Shown here: one piece after another, positions 61,320 to 64,000 of the stretch
How the letters are laid out: each line of letters opens with the position of its first letter
Numbering within the stretch: position 1 is the first letter of the stretch
DNA from: Thorsellia kenyensis
GTDB lineage: Bacteria > Pseudomonadota > Gammaproteobacteria > Enterobacterales > Thorselliaceae
Assembly (NCBI RefSeq): GCF_042432445.1
Contig: NZ_JBHLXE010000090.1
Span: 1 to 64,000 of the forward strand
Direction of reading: 5' to 3'
DNA: 64,000 bases
Position numbers and translations under genes: made by a program
The notes under the pieces: generated by a model
What the model was told of the DNA's origin: nothing
The model's database searches: none
Seen by the model: the letters and a program-made list of their open reading frames with translations, nothing else

Positions 61320-61829
61320 TTACTCGTTATACGCACCACTTGAATAGTGTAATTCATAACTATGGCTGTAAATTTCAAGGATATTTCCAAAAGGGTCTTC
61401 CATATAAATCATTCTATAGGGTTTCTCTCCAGGATAGTAATATCTTGGTTCTGCCATTCTTTTTTTACCTCCTGCGGTAACAATTTTCTCAACTAAAGCT
61501 TCTAAGTTGGGATCTTGAATGCAGAAATGAAAAATACCAGTTTTCCAATATTCAAAATTATTCTCTGGTGTTTGGTGGTTATCGAATTGAAATAACTCGA
61601 CGCCAATTCTGTCTCCAGTTGACATATGGGCAATTTTGAAGCGTTTCCAACCAGGGCCAAATACATCAGTACACATTTGACCAATTGCTGAGGTATCTTC
61701 TTCAATTGTTGTTGGATGCATGATGATATACCAGCCTAGTACATCTTGGTAAAATTTGACTGCGGCTTCAACGTCTGGTACTGAGATTCCAATGTGAGAA
61801 AACGATCTAGGGTATTGCTGTATTGTCAT
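61320..61829 (-). CDS. VOC (glyoxalase/dioxygenase superfamily) protein
   Basis: Protein of 169 residues with one vicinal-oxygen-chelate repeat pair: FSHIGISVPDVEAAVKFYQDVLGW at the N-terminus and MEDPFGNILEIYSHSYE at the C-terminus. The likely metal ligands are the first-strand His, the His of GIFHFCI and the Glu of ILEIY. Substrate unknown; it is too long and divergent to call glyoxalase I. Transcribed divergently from a LysR-type regulator gene, so it is the probable target of that regulator. AAGGAC precedes the ATG. Confidence 0.85.
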   Translation of the reverse strand: MTIQQYPRSFSHIGISVPDVEAAVKFYQDVLGWYIIMHPTTIEEDTSAIGQMCTDVFGPGWKRFKIAHMSTGDRIGVELFQFDNHQTPENNFEYWKTGIFHFCIQDPNLEALVEKIVTAGGKKRMAEPRYYYPGEKPYRMIYMEDPFGNILEIYSHSYELHYSSGAYNE

Positions 61830-61934
61830 AATATTGTCCTTTTAAGTGGTGACATAATAAATTGATGAGGAATACTATGGTATTGCTTTTGATTACTCGA
61901 GAACAGCATACTCAATATGAAATTAAAAATATAA

Positions 61935-61959
61935 TTATCAATAATTATAAATGTGATAA
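61935..61959. promoter_or_regulatory. Candidate LysR-type operator
   Basis: TTATCA (61935-61940) and TGATAA (61954-61959) form a dyad with a 13-bp gap that includes a T-N11-A type arrangement. It lies in the 183-bp space between the divergent VOC and LysR genes, where such operators are expected. Confidence 0.35.
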
Positions 61960-62012
61960 ATTTTTGTTATGATGGTGTTGTGTTAAAAAATATATGATTT
62001 ATAGGGAGGGTC

Positions 62013-62945
62013 ATGAGTCTTAATCCAAATTGGTTGAAAACATTTATGGTCTTAGCGCAAACAGGTCATTTTACGCAAACTGCTAACCTTAGATTTATGA
62101 CTCAGCCAGGAGTCTCACAACATATAGCTAAGCTAGAGGCCTATTTGGGTGTACAGTTGCTACATCGTGATAATAAATACATTACATTAACTGATGCAGG
62201 CAAGCGGTTATATCTTTATGCTGAAAAAGTTTTTGAAGCTGAAACTGAATTTTTGGCAACGATATCTCAAGACAATCCATATGCAGGAGAGTGTACAATT
62301 GGTTGCTCTGGGACTTTGGCATTAATCATTTATCCTCATTTGATAGAACTTCAGGCTCAATATCCTGAATTAATCATTCGGCTTGAAGCTGCACCTAATG
62401 CAAGAATTAACCAAGCGATTATTGAAGATAAGCTAGACTTTGGAATTGTGACGCATAAGTTACCGAGTGGGTTGATTCGTTATGAACCTATTTTTGAGGT
62501 TGCATTACAATTAATTTTACCAAGTCAGTTTACTGATCAAGCAATCACTATAGATAAATTAAATCAACTTGGTTTTATCGATCACCCTGATGGCCAATAT
62601 TATTTAAAGCAAGTGGTAGAGTCTAATTTTTTATCCAACATTGATGATGAAGTAAAAGAACAAACTCTTTTTAATATCCGAAGTATAGGCTATATTAATC
62701 AAATATCTCAAATTCTTTTACCTGTCTCAAAAGGTATCGGCTTTACTGTAATGCCAGCTTCTATATTACAAACACAGCCAGCTTCAATCTCAATTTATAC
62801 ACCAAATCTTCTCTATCCTGTCAACGAGTCTTATTTTTTTGCTTCAAAAATCAATAACCGACTTGCCGCTAGACATAAAATGATTTATGAATCTGTACTT
62901 TCTTTTTTAGTCAGTTCACTTGAAGAAAATGAATTTTGGGGTTAA
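62013..62945 (+). CDS. LysR-type transcriptional regulator
   Basis: Regulator of 310 residues. The winged helix-turn-helix occupies about 1-62 (WLKTFMVLAQTGHFTQTANLRFMTQPGVSQHIAKLEAYLG), followed by the linker helix and a periplasmic-binding-protein-like effector domain beginning GECTIGCSGTLALIIYP. The effector is unknown. Divergent from the VOC gene. GGGAGG lies just before the ATG. Confidence 0.92.
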   Translation: MSLNPNWLKTFMVLAQTGHFTQTANLRFMTQPGVSQHIAKLEAYLGVQLLHRDNKYITLTDAGKRLYLYAEKVFEAETEFLATISQDNPYAGECTIGCSGTLALIIYPHLIELQAQYPELIIRLEAAPNARINQAIIEDKLDFGIVTHKLPSGLIRYEPIFEVALQLILPSQFTDQAITIDKLNQLGFIDHPDGQYYLKQVVESNFLSNIDDEVKEQTLFNIRSIGYINQISQILLPVSKGIGFTVMPASILQTQPASISIYTPNLLYPVNESYFFASKINNRLAARHKMIYESVLSFLVSSLEENEFWG

Positions 62946-63119
62946 AAGAATGATATTATATCAAAAGACATTTAGAGAAAGACTGAAAAGACCTACTATG
63001 ATTTACCTGTTGCAGAAAATTTGTTGAATAACAGCTTCAGAACTGAAATTGGTTTAAGTTGCTGAAAATTAATAAGATTCTGTTTAATTAATGCTTTTGA
63101 GACATATAAGGACAATTGT

Positions 63120-63686
63120 ATGCAAGAAATGATTCACAGTCATGTTGGAGCAGAATATATCAGAGCGAGTAGAAGCCGAAGGTTATTGGCTAATATAATC
63201 GATTTAATATTCTCTTTATTGATTGGTGTACCTTTAACATATGCAATTTTTGCTGTATTCAAAACAGCAATTATCGGTGGAGATATCTTTTATGATGATA
63301 TATATGAGTTTATTTTCTTGTTTATTATAGGCCCTGTATTATCAATGGGTTTTATTTGTCCTATTTATGAACTACTCATTACGCTTAGACAAAATAAAAA
63401 TACACTGGGTAAACGATTAACAAAGATAAGAATAATAAATCATCAAGAAGAAAAAGGTAGTACATGCTTACTGATCTTAAGAGTCGCTTTAAAAGCGATT
63501 TATTATATGTTCGCTGTAATGAGTGTTGCTTGTTTTTTAGTAGTACACCACTCTCTCGGCCAAATCTTACTAGTACCCACTATTTTACTGTTAGTTTTTG
63601 TTTTTTTAGGCACTAAAGATCATCAGGGATTGCATAATCGACTTACACGGACATCAATTGTTTTATCTGGATCAAAGGCAAGGTGA
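63120..63686 (+). CDS. RDD family membrane protein
   Basis: Small integral membrane protein of 188 residues with three to four hydrophobic helices. The family's Arg and Asp signature lies in SRRLLANIIDLIFSLLIGVP, and the second conserved block is TLGKRLTKIRII. RDD proteins are mostly uncharacterised; some act in ion homeostasis. Downstream of the LysR gene by 174 nt, with AAGGAC before the ATG. Whether it belongs to the VOC/LysR unit is unclear. Confidence 0.85.
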   Translation: MQEMIHSHVGAEYIRASRSRRLLANIIDLIFSLLIGVPLTYAIFAVFKTAIIGGDIFYDDIYEFIFLFIIGPVLSMGFICPIYELLITLRQNKNTLGKRLTKIRIINHQEEKGSTCLLILRVALKAIYYMFAVMSVACFLVVHHSLGQILLVPTILLLVFVFLGTKDHQGLHNRLTRTSIVLSGSKAR

Positions 63687-63911
63687 ATTTTTATCTGTTT
63701 GCTTGTCATCCAAAATTTGTTCTACTGTTCCAAATCAGACCATAAACTAGCTTTTTGATGAGAAAAGTATCAACCGTAGTGTTTTTACCATTATAGTTGA
63801 GCTTCTCTGAATTTCCTGTTCTTTCTTTTTATGTAGACTTGAAACTGAGTTTAAATGCAAAGATTTTAATTTGTAAATGGGCTATGGAGATTTAAGTAAT
63901 ATAGAAGAAAT

Positions 63912-64000
63912 TTAAAAATCTACTACACCAATTTTTTCTAGATAGCGGTCATAAATGATTAATTTTTGTTTATTGATTGATAAAATAGATGTAAAATGAG
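63912..64000 (-). CDS. Possible 3' end of a gene crossing the right edge
   Basis: On the minus strand a frame is open from the window edge for 28 codons and ends in TAA at 63912-63914; the tail reads LIIYDRYLEKIGVVDF. In DNA this AT-rich a frame of this length with ordinary residues is suggestive. Family not recognised. Positions 63687-63911 show nothing else. Confidence 0.35.
   Translation of the reverse strand, partial: HFTSILSINKQKLIIYDRYLEKIGVVDF

Overview
The window is a gene-dense, AT-rich stretch of a gammaproteobacterial chromosome. Nearly every conserved block has a counterpart in Enterobacterales or Pasteurellales: rpsB-tsf-pyrH-frr-dxr-uppS-cdsA-rseP-bamA-skp-lpxD-fabZ-lpxA-lpxB, ffh-rpsP-rimM-trmD-rplS, and truA-dedA-accD-folC-dedD-cvpA-purF. 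It also carries enterobacterial common antigen (ECA) genes wecF-wzyE-wecG and an ArcZ small RNA. Low GC, ECA genes and enterobacterial-type synteny together suggest Orbales/Orbaceae (insect-gut relatives of Gilliamella and Orbus). That placement is inference; the sequence alone does not prove it. I see no rRNA, tRNA, CRISPR array, prophage or insertion sequence.

Layout. 1-5.4 kb: pdxH, a CDP-alcohol phosphatidyltransferase, a VTT-membrane/FAD-disulfide-reductase fusion and a membrane-anchored MsrA-MsrB fusion, all on the minus strand. 5.6-13.3 kb: an accessory membrane-lipid module of FAD amine-oxidase-like protein, DUF1365, a CFA-synthase-like methyltransferase, a DUF3833 lipoprotein and an SDR, followed at once by a two-component system. 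An 11-copy heptanucleotide tandem repeat lies just upstream of the minus-strand arm of this module. 13.6-28.2 kb: translation, isoprenoid, phospholipid and outer-membrane biogenesis genes, headed by a strong-looking rpsB promoter and a structured rpsB leader. 28.3-31.5 kb: wecF-wzyE-wecG directly behind lpxB. 31.6-39.2 kb: yrdD, tsaC, an AbgT transporter, ffh and the rpsP operon, erpA. 39.2-46 kb: a J-domain protein, pepT, recX, yhhL, dnaQ/rnhA (divergent), mioC, psd. 46-55 kb: a minus-strand run of purF, cvpA, dedD, folC, accD, dedA, truA and an ABC exporter. 55.3-64 kb: envC, arcZ, a chemoreceptor, glnA, a VOC/LysR divergent pair and an RDD protein.

How the genes work together. Much of the window serves the envelope. 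AccD and FabZ feed fatty acids; CdsA and Psd make phospholipids; LpxD, LpxA and LpxB make lipid A; Dxr and UppS supply the undecaprenyl carrier that ECA assembly (WecG, WecF, WzyE) needs. BamA, Skp and RseP handle outer-membrane proteins and envelope stress, and EnvC and DedD act in division. The 5.6-11.1 kb module probably remodels acyl chains already in the membrane.

The observations most worth a second look are: (1) the lipid module, whose methyltransferase has lost two of the residues that define classical cyclopropane synthases, together with its heptamer repeat and adjacent two-component system; (2) ArcZ in an unfamiliar location with an FNR-like box over its promoter; (3) two long stem-loops filling the lpxD-fabZ gap; (4) the VTT-reductase fusion paired with a CDP-alcohol phosphatidyltransferase. 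Several genes use GTG or TTG starts supported by good ribosome-binding sites; the chosen starts are explained in the entries.
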